Shown here piece by piece: positions 26,893-35,670 of a stretch of 64,000 nt of DNA (positions are counted from its first letter, which is position 1; each line of letters opens with the position of its first letter). Where the stretch lies: positions 1-64,000 of the forward strand of contig DATLNC010000265.1 of assembly GCA_035536935.1 (NCBI GenBank). The letters are read 5' to 3'. The notes under the pieces are model-generated. The model was not told the origin of the DNA. It made no database searches and was given only the letters and a program-made list of their open reading frames with translations. Source of the DNA: DATMER01 sp035536935 (lineage in GTDB: Bacteria > Acidobacteriota > Thermoanaerobaculia > Multivoradales > UBA5704). The translations under genes and the position numbers were made by a program.

Positions 26893-28194
26893 TTACTTCT
26901 TCTTCTTGAGTCTCACCACGTCCTCGCCTTCGATGGCCTGGCCGCTGAACAGCTTGCCTGTGAGCTTCAGGGACCGGCACTCGCCGTCGGTCACGAATCC
27001 GAGCGCCGCGGCGATCTGCTGGGCGTCGAACTTCAGGGTCAGGTCCTGGAGCCCGTCGGCTCCCGCGGTGGAGCAGTCAGCGGTGCAGCTCGACTTGTTC
27101 CGGAACGGGCTGAAGGGAGTCGCGACGTCCTCCAGCGACCAGCGCAGGGGAGCCACGCCCTGGAGCCGGATCGAGGCCGGATCGATGTCTTCCACGTCAT
27201 AGCCCTCGGCGCCGAGAACGGCGGCGGGGAGCACCCCCTGCTGCTGCAGATTGAATGGGTTGGGGCAGGAGCCGGGCTTGATGTCCACGGCCACGTCCAG
27301 CACGCATTTCGCTTCCTCGCTGAGGGCATAGGCGAGCAGGCTCCTCAGGAAGTAGGACGGCCCGGTTCCCGAGGGCTGCTGCGCGACGAACTCCTTGGTC
27401 ATCGTGTCCAGGATCACGCGCCCCGACCCGAAGCAGTACTCGGCCAGGATGGGTTGCTGCGGCCCGCCGAAACCCGCGGTCATGAGGACCGACGCGTCCG
27501 GAGGCAGGGTCAGGCCCTGCGCGAGGTTGCCATGGGCGACGTAGCAGCACATGTCGATCCGGTTGTTGTCGAGGTCGTCAGCCGTGCCGGCAAGACCGTC
27601 GGGCCCTTTGACGATCGGGTGGTCGTCGGCCGTCCCGAGCACGCCGTCGGGACCCCGGGCCGCGGAGGCCAGGGTCGCATCGTTAGCAGGATTCGCCAGG
27701 ATCAAGGTGGGGGTGCCGGCGGAGCCCGGGGCCTTGTAACCGCCCGAGCCTTCGTTGTCTCCCATGTCCACGATCAGCACCCCGCCGCTGTCGACGAACG
27801 CGATCAGGGCGGCCTGGGCCGCGGGAGCGTTCTGTTTTGTGGTGGCGCTGGGGTTCCCGAAACCGTTCGAGGTGATCAGCACGACTGCCGTACCCGCGGG
27901 GATGCCCGACGCGAGATCCGAGAGGGGGTGGATGAAGTAGTCCACGCCGAGCACCTTGCCAAGGGAAAGGATGCTCGACTTGTCGCGGTTCTCGCCGAAC
28001 CAGGGGATGGAGTCCTGGTAGACCCGGATCACCGGCACGGCGTTGATGAAGTCCGGCGCCGGGCCGTTCACGTATTCGGGGACCTGCGGCCGCAGGCCGG
28101 TTGGGGGCTTCGTGGTCTGTTGCCCCCGGGCTCCACTCGCGAGCAGCGTCAACATCAGGGCGGCGTAACCGATGGTCCTTTTGTGACTTGTCAC
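26893..28194 (-). CDS. Exported protein with Ca-loop repeats and VDIKPGS domain
   Basis: A 433-residue protein from GTG, chosen because GGAG lies seven bases upstream and the signal peptide (YAALMLTLLASGARGQ) follows. The central region resembles a flavodoxin/GATase-like fold (VVLITSNGFG, GGVLIVDMGDNEG). Two calcium-loop-like repeats read GPDGVLGTADD and GPDGLAGTADD. The C-terminal domain begins VAVDIKPGSCPNPFNLQQQG and continues with LGAEGYDVEDIDPASIRL, a module often found at the end of secreted proteins and related to dockerin-like loops. The protein ends in LKKKK. The function is unknown. Confidence 0.75.
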   Translation of the reverse strand: MTSHKRTIGYAALMLTLLASGARGQQTTKPPTGLRPQVPEYVNGPAPDFINAVPVIRVYQDSIPWFGENRDKSSILSLGKVLGVDYFIHPLSDLASGIPAGTAVVLITSNGFGNPSATTKQNAPAAQAALIAFVDSGGVLIVDMGDNEGSGGYKAPGSAGTPTLILANPANDATLASAARGPDGVLGTADDHPIVKGPDGLAGTADDLDNNRIDMCCYVAHGNLAQGLTLPPDASVLMTAGFGGPQQPILAEYCFGSGRVILDTMTKEFVAQQPSGTGPSYFLRSLLAYALSEEAKCVLDVAVDIKPGSCPNPFNLQQQGVLPAAVLGAEGYDVEDIDPASIRLQGVAPLRWSLEDVATPFSPFRNKSSCTADCSTAGADGLQDLTLKFDAQQIAAALGFVTDGECRSLKLTGKLFSGQAIEGEDVVRLKKKK

Positions 28195-28231
28195 TGCGGT
28201 ACTCCTTTGTATTGGGGACGTGGATAAATAC

Positions 28232-28260
28232 ATCGTGCGCCCCTTAACTTCAGGAGTCAA
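28232..28260 (-). promoter_or_regulatory. Candidate promoter of the 26893-28194 gene
   Basis: On the minus strand TTGACT (28260-28255) is followed, 17 bases later, by CACGAT (28237-28232), within an AT-rich island unlike the surrounding DNA. Confidence 0.35.
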
Positions 28261-28297
28261 ACAAATACATAAATATATGGCAGGAAGCGGGACCTGT

Positions 28298-28320
28298 GGG
28301 AGGGCGGAGAGTGCCCTCCC
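28298..28320 (-). terminator. Hairpin after the small 28337 gene
   Basis: Eight-base-pair stem GGGAGGGC / GCCCTCCC with a seven-base loop, 17 bases beyond the stop. Confidence 0.45.
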
Positions 28321-28336
28321 GATGCCTCAGGACGCC

Positions 28337-28705
28337 TCAGGACTCAAGAAAGATTTGGATCGTGTTGAAGGTGGATTCGAAGCCGGCCCCGACGGGGGAG
28401 ACGAGCCAGTAGCGGGGCACATCTCCGGCTGGGGCCGAGCACGTCGCCACCACCTCACCGTTGTTCAGGAACTCGATATCGGCATAGCGGCCCTGCCTGC
28501 GAAAGGCGAAGCGGATGCCGCCTTCGATGCAAGGGAGCATATGGTCAGGCCGCAGGCCGATCTCGGCCAGTTGCCGCAGGGCGCAGTCCGCCAGGCGGCT
28601 CGTCCGGATGCCGGGAGCCTCGACGGACTCCTCGGACCAGTTCGGGGGAAGCCCCAGGTCGGCAAGGGCTCTGCGGGTTTCTATCAGCCAACCGGATCCA
28701 TGCAT
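28337..28705 (-). CDS. Small hypothetical protein
   Basis: A 122-residue protein; GGAGG lies six bases before ATG, which supports a real gene. The centre (IEGGIRFAFRRQGRYADIEF then LNNGEVVATCS) resembles a widespread group of small proteins with a two-strand GGxxxxxxxxGxxxxIExxNxGE pattern, often found alone or next to toxin-like genes. The family is not firmly recognised and there is no partner here. It has no signal peptide. Confidence 0.7.
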   Translation of the reverse strand: MHGSGWLIETRRALADLGLPPNWSEESVEAPGIRTSRLADCALRQLAEIGLRPDHMLPCIEGGIRFAFRRQGRYADIEFLNNGEVVATCSAPAGDVPRYWLVSPVGAGFESTFNTIQIFLES

Positions 28706-28831
28706 GACGATCCTCCGGGAGCGGGCCGGAGGTCTACCCTGCCGGCCCGTGGATCCAGAGTAGGGCCGGCGGGTGACAAAGTCGGTAGAAAACGGGTTCC
28801 AGTCGCAGATGGCGTCCCGGCCCGAGTTTCA

Positions 28832-28890
28832 TGTAGGGGCGGCTCTTGTGGCCGCCCTCCGGAAGGGCACCCACAAGAGGTGCCCCTACA
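28832..28890. repeat. REP-like palindrome, copy 2
   Basis: A 59-bp element with TGTAGGGGC at one end and GCCCCTACA at the other. Its reverse complement differs from copy 3 (34498-34556) at one base. Similarity continues a few bases beyond one end (ATGAAAC). Confidence 0.9.
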
Positions 28891-29052
28891 TCGCGGGTCA
28901 TGTTCGAGTCTTCCGGAAGGCGATGAGGATCGTCCCTGGGAGGCTGTGATCTTCCGTGGCGATCGCTCCCTCGTCATGAGCTGCCGGAGAGCGCGGGCCG
29001 CAAGGCCTGATACCACTGAAAGGGCGGGGATCCCGTCCCTCAGGTTCAGGTT

Positions 29053-29144
29053 GGAAAGGACTTCAAGGACCTCAAGGACACCAAGGACCCAAAGGACCAG
29101 GAACCGCGTCCCTGGAGTCCTTGAGGTCCCTGGTGTCCTTTCCG
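29053..29144. repeat. Nonamer AAGGACNNC repeats with inverted copy
   Basis: Four to five head-to-tail 9-bp units of the type AAGGACNNC are followed by the reverse-complement series (CCTTGAGGTCC, GGTGTCCTTTCC), which can fold into one long imperfect stem directly after the L,D-transpeptidase stop (29151, minus strand). It may act as its terminator. Confidence 0.6.
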
Positions 29145-29150
29145 GGTTTC

Positions 29151-30806
29151 TTAGCGGGCCGCCCGCACGTCACCCCGGAGCGCCGGCAGATCCAGCGGCA
29201 CGACCGGCTCCTGCGCCAAAGCGGCGGCGAGCTTCTGGTCGTGGCCGTAGACGTCCTTGCGGAAGTGGACCACGCCGTTGTCTTCCACCCAGGCGGTGAA
29301 GTAGAGGATGTGCACCGGCAGCTTCTTGGGCAGCTTCACCGTGCGGTGCTCGCCCGAGACGATGGCCTCGCGCACCTTGGTGCCTCCCCATTCCGGCTTG
29401 TCGCGGAGCAGGTACTCGGCGAGCTGCACCGGCCGCTCGAGGCGGACGCAGCCATGGCTGAAGTCCCGCTCCTCCCGCGAGAAGAGATGGTCGGCGGGAG
29501 AGTCGTGGAGATAGACGTCGTGCTCGTTCGGGAACATGAACTTGACCTGGCCTAGCGGGTTGTCCGGGCCGGACCGCTGGCGGATGCGCTGGTTGGCGCC
29601 CTCGCCCACGAATTCCATGTTGTGGCTCGCCAGATACCCGGGGTCGCTCGCCAGCTTGGGGAGGATCTCTCCTTCCGCGATGCTGGGAGGGATGTTCCAC
29701 TCCGGGTTCAGCTCCAGGTACTCCATCATGTCGCTGAACACCGGCGTCTGGCTCTGCTGCTTGCCCACGACGACGGCCATGTCTATCGCCTTGCGGCCCT
29801 CGTCGTAAAGCTCCATCCGGAACTCGGGGACGTTGACCCAGACGTAGCTGTCGCCGAGGGTGCTCGGCAGCCAGCGCCAGCGCTCCAGGTTGATCTCGAT
29901 CTGGCGGATGCGCTCCTGGACCGGCACGTTGAGCTCCGCGACCGTATCCTCGCCGAGCTTGCCGTCGGGCTCGAGGCCGTGCCGCTGCTGAAAGCGGGCG
30001 ATCGCCTGAGCCACGGCGTCGTCGAAGGCCGGCGAAGGCTGCTGCCCCTCCGGGACCGGGGGCAGATCCCCCTCGGCGATGAGCCGGTTGCGCAGAGCGA
30101 GCGCGCCAGCCCCTTGGGCGCCCTTCTCCAGATCAGCAGGGACCTTCGGCCAGCCGCCGCGGCCCGCGATCTCCTTGTAATGGGCGAGGGCGTCGCGCAG
30201 CCGGGCGTAGCGCGGATTGGGCGGAGCCAGGCTGCGGAGGCTCGCGGCCATGTCATCCTCCTGCAGCGCCTTTTCCAGGCGGGCATCGAGGTCCACGTTG
30301 CGCGACTGGTCCTCCCAGGGAATGCGGAGCGTCTCGGGCTGCACGCGGCCGATGGCCGTGTGAGCGGCGAGGGTCAGATAGATGAAGGACATTTCCACGT
30401 CCAGGTCGGCCAATCGGCGCTGGGCCTCGGGTGATTCCAGCGACTTGTCTTCCTTCATCTGGCTCAGGAGGCCGGCGAGCTTTTCGCTCTGGTAGCGCCG
30501 CGGATCGAGCCCTTCGGCCGCGGCCACGGAGGCGATGGCCCGGGTCAGAGCTTCAGCCTGAGGGCGGGGGCCGTTCACGTCCGACCAGGCGGGCTGGTAC
30601 TGGCGCTTCTGGTAGAAGCGGCGCATCTCGTCCCAGGCGCGCGCGCGTTCCTTCTGCTCTTTGATGGTAGCGGGAAGAGTTTCGGCTTCGACGGTAGACC
30701 GGATGATCATCGCCACCTGGGGCGGCATGGTCTTCTCGCGGCATCCGGTCAGAAGGAAGACCCCTGCAAGGGCTAGGGACAGGGCAATGCCTCGTGGCTT
30801 CATCAA
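29151..30806 (-). CDS. L,D-transpeptidase, YcbB/LdtD type
   Basis: A 551-residue exported protein. Its signal peptide ends in a lipobox-like VFLLTGCR, suggesting a lipoprotein. A helical scaffold domain is followed by a peptidoglycan-binding motif (AIARFQQRHGLEPDGKLGEDT) and the YkuD catalytic domain with YLHDSPADHLFSREERDFSH then GCVRLE, containing the His and catalytic Cys. It makes 3-3 peptidoglycan cross-links or anchors proteins in the periplasm. AGAGGAATTG precedes ATG. It lies 46 bp downstream of ligD on the same strand. Confidence 0.93.
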   Translation of the reverse strand: MMKPRGIALSLALAGVFLLTGCREKTMPPQVAMIIRSTVEAETLPATIKEQKERARAWDEMRRFYQKRQYQPAWSDVNGPRPQAEALTRAIASVAAAEGLDPRRYQSEKLAGLLSQMKEDKSLESPEAQRRLADLDVEMSFIYLTLAAHTAIGRVQPETLRIPWEDQSRNVDLDARLEKALQEDDMAASLRSLAPPNPRYARLRDALAHYKEIAGRGGWPKVPADLEKGAQGAGALALRNRLIAEGDLPPVPEGQQPSPAFDDAVAQAIARFQQRHGLEPDGKLGEDTVAELNVPVQERIRQIEINLERWRWLPSTLGDSYVWVNVPEFRMELYDEGRKAIDMAVVVGKQQSQTPVFSDMMEYLELNPEWNIPPSIAEGEILPKLASDPGYLASHNMEFVGEGANQRIRQRSGPDNPLGQVKFMFPNEHDVYLHDSPADHLFSREERDFSHGCVRLERPVQLAEYLLRDKPEWGGTKVREAIVSGEHRTVKLPKKLPVHILYFTAWVEDNGVVHFRKDVYGHDQKLAAALAQEPVVPLDLPALRGDVRAAR

Positions 30807-30852
30807 TTCCTCTAGAGCTGTAGGGATGCACCCGCTCCCGGGGCGGCCTATT

Positions 30853-33504
30853 TCACTTCATCCCCACGGCTTTTTTCATGGCCGCCGTGATGGACTGACG
30901 CTCTTTCAAGAAGTCTGCCCACGGGTCGGCTTCGAGGCTTTCGAGCCTTTCAGGGAGGTTCCGGACGTTGTAGGTGTTGGCCCGCACGTCGGTCTCCAGC
31001 TCTTCCCAGAAGAGGGGGGTGGAGACCGGCGCTCCGGGGCGGGCGCGGGTGGAGTAGGCGCCGATCGAGGTGGCGCCGCGGCCGTTGCGCAGGTAGTCGA
31101 TGAAGATCTTGCCCTTGCGGCTGGCCTTGGGGAGCTTGGAGGTGTAGCGGTCCGGCTCGTCGGCCACGATGCTCTCGACCACGGCCTTGGTGAAGGCCTT
31201 GACCTCGTCCCACTCGCCGCGGCGGGTGATCGGCACGCAGACGTGCAGCCCCTTGCCGCCGGTGGTCTTGAGCCAGGTGCGCAGCCCCAACCCTTCCAGC
31301 TTCTCGCGCACCTTGATCGTCCCTTCGACCACCCGTTCCCAGGAGAGGCCCTCGTCGGGATCGAGGTCGAAGACGATGTAGTCGGGCTTCTCGATGTCGT
31401 CGATGTGCGAGCCCCAGATGTGGAGCTCCAGCACGCCCATCTGCACCATGTAGATCAGGCCGGTGAGCGAGTCCACGGCTCCGTAAGGCACGGCGGCGCC
31501 GCCTTCCTCTACCTGAACCCTCTTGATGGAGGCGGGGAACTGCTCGTTGACGTGCTTCTGGTAGAAGCACTGCTTGCCCTGTCCCGAGGGGCAGCGCACC
31601 ATGGTCAGCGGCCGGTTTTTGAGATGGGGGAGGATCCAGGCCTGGATGCGCTCGTAGAAGAGGGCCAGCTCGCGCTTGGTCAGCCCCTGCTCGGGATAGA
31701 GGACCCGGTCGGGGTTGCTGATCTTGACGCCCGCGATCTCGGTGATGCCCGCCGGGTCGCGTTCGGGACCCAGCGGCGGAGTGTCTCCCTTTTTCTTCGC
31801 AGTCTTCTTCACGGCGGCCTTCTTTGCGGCGACAGTTTTTGGAGCGGAGGCTTTCTTCTCGATCTTGGCGGTGGGCTGTTCGACCTCCCGCACGACCTCG
31901 CTCGCGGATTTGTCCTCGCGCAGCCCCTGGAACGTAGGATGGCGCAGGATGCCGTCCTCCGTCCACTCGGTGAAGGCGACCTCGCCCACGAGCTTGGGCT
32001 CGACCCAATGGCTGCGGCGGGCCTCGGCGCCTCTCGGAGCCTTTTTGAAGGCCGGGGTCTTGATCTCCAGCTTGTCGAGCTTCTTGCGCAGGTCGTTGAG
32101 GGTCTTGGTGTTGAAGCCGGTCCCCACCTTGCCGGCGTAGACGAGGTCCTTGCCCTCGTTCACCGCCAGGAGGAGCGCGCCGAAGCCGCTGCGGGAACCC
32201 TCGGGATCGGTGAAGCCGACGATCACCATTTCCTGCCGCTTCAGGCACTTGACCTTGAGCCAGTCCTTGCTGCGGCCGGACTGGTAGGGCTGGTCGGCCC
32301 GCTTGGAGATGATGCCTTCCAGGGCGTAGTCGCAGGCGTGGCGGTAGAACTCCTCACCGGTGCCTTGGACATGGTCGCTGAGCCGGATCGTGCCTTCCTT
32401 TGGCTGGCTCGCCAGCAGGGCGGTGAGCGCCTCTTTGCGCTGGAGAAGCGGCACGGGACGGAGATCGTAGCCGTCCAGGTGGAGGAGGTCGAAAGCGAAA
32501 TAGACGAGGTTTTCCCCTCCCTCGCCGAGCGCGTTCTGCAGAGCCTGGAAGCTGGTGGTCCCATTGGGGAGGAGCACGGCGGCCTCGCCGTCGAGGAGAG
32601 CTTCCGTCGCGGGAAGGGCGGTGATTGCCTCGACGATGGGGCCGAAGCGGTCGGTCCAGTCCTTGCCGCTGCGGGTAACCATGCGGACGTTTCCGTCCTT
32701 CAGCTCGCAGAGCACCCGATAGCCGTCGAACTTGAGCTCGTGGATCCACTCCTCGCCGCGGGGCGGGTCGGTAACCAGGGTGGCGAGCTGGGGCTCGACC
32801 TTCGCGGGGAGCTTCGCCTTGCGAGCGCCGGTCAGGCCAGATGGATCAAAGGCCGCGGTTTTCTTCGCAGCAGCCTTCTTTGCAGGCGCTTTCTTCTCGA
32901 CCTTCTCTTCCCGGTTCGACTGCCAGACGCGTTCGGGGTTGGCGGCGATCTCTTCCAGGGTCAGCCCGGTGGTGACGCTCGCGGGGTACTCCTGGACGAG
33001 GGCATCCCCGCTGCCCGGTACGGCGATGTCGTCGTTGTCCTTGAAGAGGAGCCAGTTCTCCTTGTCCTCTCCCGCCCGGTCGCCGTGCAGGCGCACCAGG
33101 TGCCAGCCGCCGTGGAGCTTCTCGCCTTCGAGGCGGAACTTGATATGACCCTTTTTGTAGGCCTTGACCGGATCGCCGTCCGGATACCAGGTGCCGTGGT
33201 CCCAGAGCAGGACCGTGCCGCCGCCGTACTGACCCTTGGGGATGATCCCTTCGAAGTCGCCGTAATCCAGAGGGTGGTCCTCGACATGGACGGCCAGCCG
33301 CTTCTCGCCCGGGTCGAGGCTCGGCCCCTTGGGCACGGCCCAGCTGCGAAGAACGCCTTCCATCTCCAGACGGAAGTCGTAGTGCAGCCGGGTCGCCGCG
33401 TGTTTCTGAATGACGAACGAGTTGCCCTTCGCGGGGGCAACCTTGCCCGCCGGTTCCGGGGTCTTCTTGAAGTCGCGCTTGCGCTTGTATTCCTGGAGTC
33501 CCAT
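30853..33504 (-). CDS. ligD: Multifunctional DNA ligase D
   Basis: An 883-residue NHEJ enzyme with domain order 3'-phosphoesterase, ligase, polymerase. The phosphoesterase has RLHYDFRLEMEGVLRSWAVP and HVEDHPLDYGDFEG. The ATP-dependent ligase has the adenylation lysine in ELKFDGYRVLCE and LDGEAAVL. The LigD polymerase (AEP primase) has ERIQAWILPHLKNRPLTMVR and DIEKPDYIVFDLDPDEG. The domains are joined by Lys/Ala-rich linkers (near residues 195-205 and 565-590), like the Ku tail. It repairs double-strand breaks with Ku, whose gene ends 17 bp upstream, so they form one operon. Confidence 0.97.
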   Translation of the reverse strand: MGLQEYKRKRDFKKTPEPAGKVAPAKGNSFVIQKHAATRLHYDFRLEMEGVLRSWAVPKGPSLDPGEKRLAVHVEDHPLDYGDFEGIIPKGQYGGGTVLLWDHGTWYPDGDPVKAYKKGHIKFRLEGEKLHGGWHLVRLHGDRAGEDKENWLLFKDNDDIAVPGSGDALVQEYPASVTTGLTLEEIAANPERVWQSNREEKVEKKAPAKKAAAKKTAAFDPSGLTGARKAKLPAKVEPQLATLVTDPPRGEEWIHELKFDGYRVLCELKDGNVRMVTRSGKDWTDRFGPIVEAITALPATEALLDGEAAVLLPNGTTSFQALQNALGEGGENLVYFAFDLLHLDGYDLRPVPLLQRKEALTALLASQPKEGTIRLSDHVQGTGEEFYRHACDYALEGIISKRADQPYQSGRSKDWLKVKCLKRQEMVIVGFTDPEGSRSGFGALLLAVNEGKDLVYAGKVGTGFNTKTLNDLRKKLDKLEIKTPAFKKAPRGAEARRSHWVEPKLVGEVAFTEWTEDGILRHPTFQGLREDKSASEVVREVEQPTAKIEKKASAPKTVAAKKAAVKKTAKKKGDTPPLGPERDPAGITEIAGVKISNPDRVLYPEQGLTKRELALFYERIQAWILPHLKNRPLTMVRCPSGQGKQCFYQKHVNEQFPASIKRVQVEEGGAAVPYGAVDSLTGLIYMVQMGVLELHIWGSHIDDIEKPDYIVFDLDPDEGLSWERVVEGTIKVREKLEGLGLRTWLKTTGGKGLHVCVPITRRGEWDEVKAFTKAVVESIVADEPDRYTSKLPKASRKGKIFIDYLRNGRGATSIGAYSTRARPGAPVSTPLFWEELETDVRANTYNVRNLPERLESLEADPWADFLKERQSITAAMKKAVGMK

Positions 33505-33521
33505 GATGGATCAGGTACGGA

Positions 33522-34400
33522 TCAGGCCGTTTTCCGCTTGGCGGCAGTCTTCTTTGCCGCCGTTTTCCTAGCTGGCTTGCGCGCCGCTTTCTTCGCCGGT
33601 TTCCTGCCCGGTTTCTGCTCGACGCTCTGCTTGAGCAGGGCCATGAGGTCAACCACCTGGCCGCCGCGCTCCGGCTTGGGCGCGGGCGGAGCCTCGGGCG
33701 ACTCTTCGAGCTGGCCGGCCTCGACGCGCTCCTTGATCAGCTTCTTGAGGTCCTTGTAATAGTCGTCGCGGTACTTCTCCGGCTCCCAGTCGGAGACCAT
33801 GCCCTCGACCAGGCGCTCGGCCATGTCGAGCTCGCGCTCGGACACCCCCTCCTTGCCTTTGGGCAGGTCGAGCTCGCTCGTATCGCGCAGCTCGTGGGGG
33901 AAACGGAGGATGTTGAGCACGATCGCGTCCTCCTCGACGAGGACCGCGGCCAGGGACTGCTTGGTGCGGATCACCACCTTGGCGATGCCGACCTTGTTTG
34001 TACGGCGCAGGGTCTCGCGCAGCAGCGCGTAGCTCTTCGCTCCCCTCTTCTCCGGGCCGAGGTAGTAGGGCTTGTCGAAGAAGAGCGGGCTGATCTCCTC
34101 GGCATCGACGAAGTCGAGGATGTCGACCGTCTGGGTCTTCTCGGGGCTGGCGCGCTCGAGGTCCTCGTCGGAGATCACGACATGCTTGCCTCCCTCGACC
34201 TCGTAGCCGCGGACGGTCTCGTCCCAGGGGACTTCCTTCCCGGTCTCCTCGTTGACCCGCTTGTAGCGGAGCCGCGCCATGTTCCGGCGGTCCAGCATGT
34301 GGAAGCTGACGGTCTCCTCGCGCTTCTCGGCCGAGTAGAGACCTACCGGGATGTTCACGAGGCCGAAGGTGATGCTTCCTTTCCAGATCGATCGGGCCAT
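33522..34400 (-). CDS. ku: Ku DNA-end-binding protein
   Basis: A 292-residue bacterial Ku. The start MARSIWKGSITFGLVNIPVG is canonical and GGAGG lies five bases before ATG. The ring-forming core extends to about residue 230. It is followed by an Ala/Pro region and a tail of K-K-A-A, R-K-P-A and T-A-A-K-K units. Such Lys-rich tails let Ku thread on DNA and recruit LigD. It is first in the ku-ligD operon. Confidence 0.97.
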   Translation of the reverse strand: MARSIWKGSITFGLVNIPVGLYSAEKREETVSFHMLDRRNMARLRYKRVNEETGKEVPWDETVRGYEVEGGKHVVISDEDLERASPEKTQTVDILDFVDAEEISPLFFDKPYYLGPEKRGAKSYALLRETLRRTNKVGIAKVVIRTKQSLAAVLVEEDAIVLNILRFPHELRDTSELDLPKGKEGVSERELDMAERLVEGMVSDWEPEKYRDDYYKDLKKLIKERVEAGQLEESPEAPPAPKPERGGQVVDLMALLKQSVEQKPGRKPAKKAARKPARKTAAKKTAAKRKTA

Positions 34401-34497
34401 AAATCCTCCCCGGGTGCAAACTTCGCAAAATGTGTGCCGCCTGCGACTTATGAGAAGCTAGGACCATGTCACGGCAGAAAAAGATGGATCATCTCTC

Positions 34498-34556
34498 TGT
34501 AGGGGCACCCCTTGTGGGTGCCCTTCCGGAGGGCGGCCACAAGAGCCGCCCCTACA
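34498..34556. repeat. REP-like palindrome, copy 3
   Basis: A 59-bp element with TGTAGGGGC and GCCCCTACA ends around a TTCCGGAGG centre, located in the divergent gap between ku and fdhD. It is inverted relative to copy 2 with one base difference. Confidence 0.9.
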
Positions 34557-34601
34557 TGAAACGCTATCCGTCACTGGGACTGTGACAAGGTACCAGGATG
34601 C

Positions 34602-35459
34602 ATGCCTCCCCAGCCTAGAACCGGCAAGACAGGCACCCGGATCTGGAAGGTCCAGGGCGGGCATGCCGAGGACCGGGCCGACCATCTCGCCACCGAGGAG
34701 CCCCTGGAGATTCGCCTGGTCTGGGACGGCGGCGAGCGCACCGTGGCCGTCACCATGCGCACCCCCGGCAACGACGAGGAGCTGGCCGCCGGCTTTCTCT
34801 ACGCCGAAGGCGTGGTCGACCGGCGCGAGCTGATCGTCGGCTTCCGCCGGCCGATTGAATCCGATATTGCCGGGGGTACCCCCGAGCCGAACGTCGTCGA
34901 GGTCGAGCTGTCGGAGGCTCCAGAAGCCGACCTGCCCAGCCTGGAACGGCATTTCTTCTCCAGCAGCGCCTGCGGCGTCTGCGGCAAGGCCGGGCTTCAG
35001 GCGCTCCAATTGCGCGCTCCTGGCCGTCTGCCTCCCGGTCCCGAGGTGGACCCGGCGGTGCTCTCAGGGTTGCCGGACCGTCTCCGCGAGGCGCAGGGGA
35101 TCTTCGAGGCCACCGGCGGTCTGCACGCCGCCGGGCTCTTCGACGCCGCGGGCCGGCTCATCGCCCTGCGCGAGGATGTGGGCCGCCACAATGCGCTGGA
35201 CAAGCTCTTCGGCTGGGCGTTCCTCCAGGGCCTCCTCCCCCTCCATGGCCGCCTGGTGCTGGTGAGCGGCCGGTCGAGTTACGAGATCCTCCAGAAGTGC
35301 CTCATGGCCGGGGTCCCTGTGGTCTGCGCGGTGTCGGCGCCGAGCAGCCTGGCGGTCGAGCTGGCCAACCGCTTCGGGATCACCCTGATCGGCTTTCTGC
35401 GGGGCGACCGGTTCAACGTCTACAGCGGCGTCGAGCGTTTGCCTGCCGCTGTGGTGTAA
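34602..35459 (+). CDS. fdhD: Formate dehydrogenase accessory sulfurtransferase FdhD
   Basis: A 285-residue protein with the FdhD signatures: TPGNDEELAAGFLYAEGVV, FFSSSACGVCGKAGLQAL with the sulfur-carrying CxxC, and EDVGRHNALDKLFG. The tail has SGRSSYEILQKCLMAGVPVV then SAPSSLAVELA. It passes sulfur from a cysteine desulfurase to the molybdenum cofactor of formate dehydrogenase. No formate dehydrogenase is in this window. It diverges from ku. Confidence 0.96.
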   Translation: MPPQPRTGKTGTRIWKVQGGHAEDRADHLATEEPLEIRLVWDGGERTVAVTMRTPGNDEELAAGFLYAEGVVDRRELIVGFRRPIESDIAGGTPEPNVVEVELSEAPEADLPSLERHFFSSSACGVCGKAGLQALQLRAPGRLPPGPEVDPAVLSGLPDRLREAQGIFEATGGLHAAGLFDAAGRLIALREDVGRHNALDKLFGWAFLQGLLPLHGRLVLVSGRSSYEILQKCLMAGVPVVCAVSAPSSLAVELANRFGITLIGFLRGDRFNVYSGVERLPAAVV

Positions 35460-35500
35460 AACTTTCATGGGATCGGTCCCACCTTCCCGGAATCCCTCTC

Positions 35501-35517
35501 TGGCATAGAAGCTGCAC
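35501..35517 (+). promoter_or_regulatory. Sigma-54 (-24/-12) promoter
   Basis: TGGCATAGAAGCTGCAC has GG and GC separated by exactly ten bases and matches TGGCAC-N5-TTGCA closely. A transcript would start near 35529 and run into the hairpin at 35602-35652. Confidence 0.55.
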
Positions 35518-35528
35518 TTTTCGGGGGA

Positions 35529-35652
35529 CGGAGCTCGATCAGGTTTCGTCCTGATTGGCGCCGGCCCAACGAGCCTCAACGGGCTTCGCGGCCCTCCCTG
35601 ACGGGGAGGCGTTCTGACCCCCTTGATCAGCAAACGCCTCCCCGCTTTTTTT
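35529..35652 (+). ncRNA. Candidate structured small RNA or attenuator leader
   Basis: The segment between the sigma-54-like promoter and the terminator can form at least three stems: ATCAGG/CCTGAT, GAGCC/GGGCT and the long terminator stem. It would be about 125 nt. It lies between fdhD and the BON lipoprotein gene, whose ATG is only 19 bases beyond the T-run. It may be a free small RNA or a transcription-attenuation leader. Confidence 0.4.
35602..35652 (+). terminator. Intrinsic terminator
   Basis: Twelve-base-pair stem CGGGGAGGCGTT / AACGCCTCCCCG, extended by an internal CTGA/TCAG pairing, then GC and seven T residues. It is the only textbook intrinsic terminator I found in the window. Confidence 0.85.
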
Positions 35653-35670
35653 GACTCATGGGGGAACACC

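Larger units (their letters stand above)
28706..29150. other. Intergenic region without a supported gene
   Basis: 445 bp holding a REP-like palindrome (28832-28890) and a nonameric inverted repeat (29053-29144). Open frames here run through the palindrome and lack start signals, so no gene is called. Confidence 0.6.

Noticed and set aside
26488..28227. Long plus-strand frame across array 1 and the 26893 gene
   Set aside because: It is antisense to a gene with a signal peptide and good start, and its repeats come from the 42-bp DNA period.
28684..29016. Minus-strand 110-residue frame
   Set aside because: It runs through the REP-like palindrome and overlaps the supported start and ribosome site of the 28337 gene.
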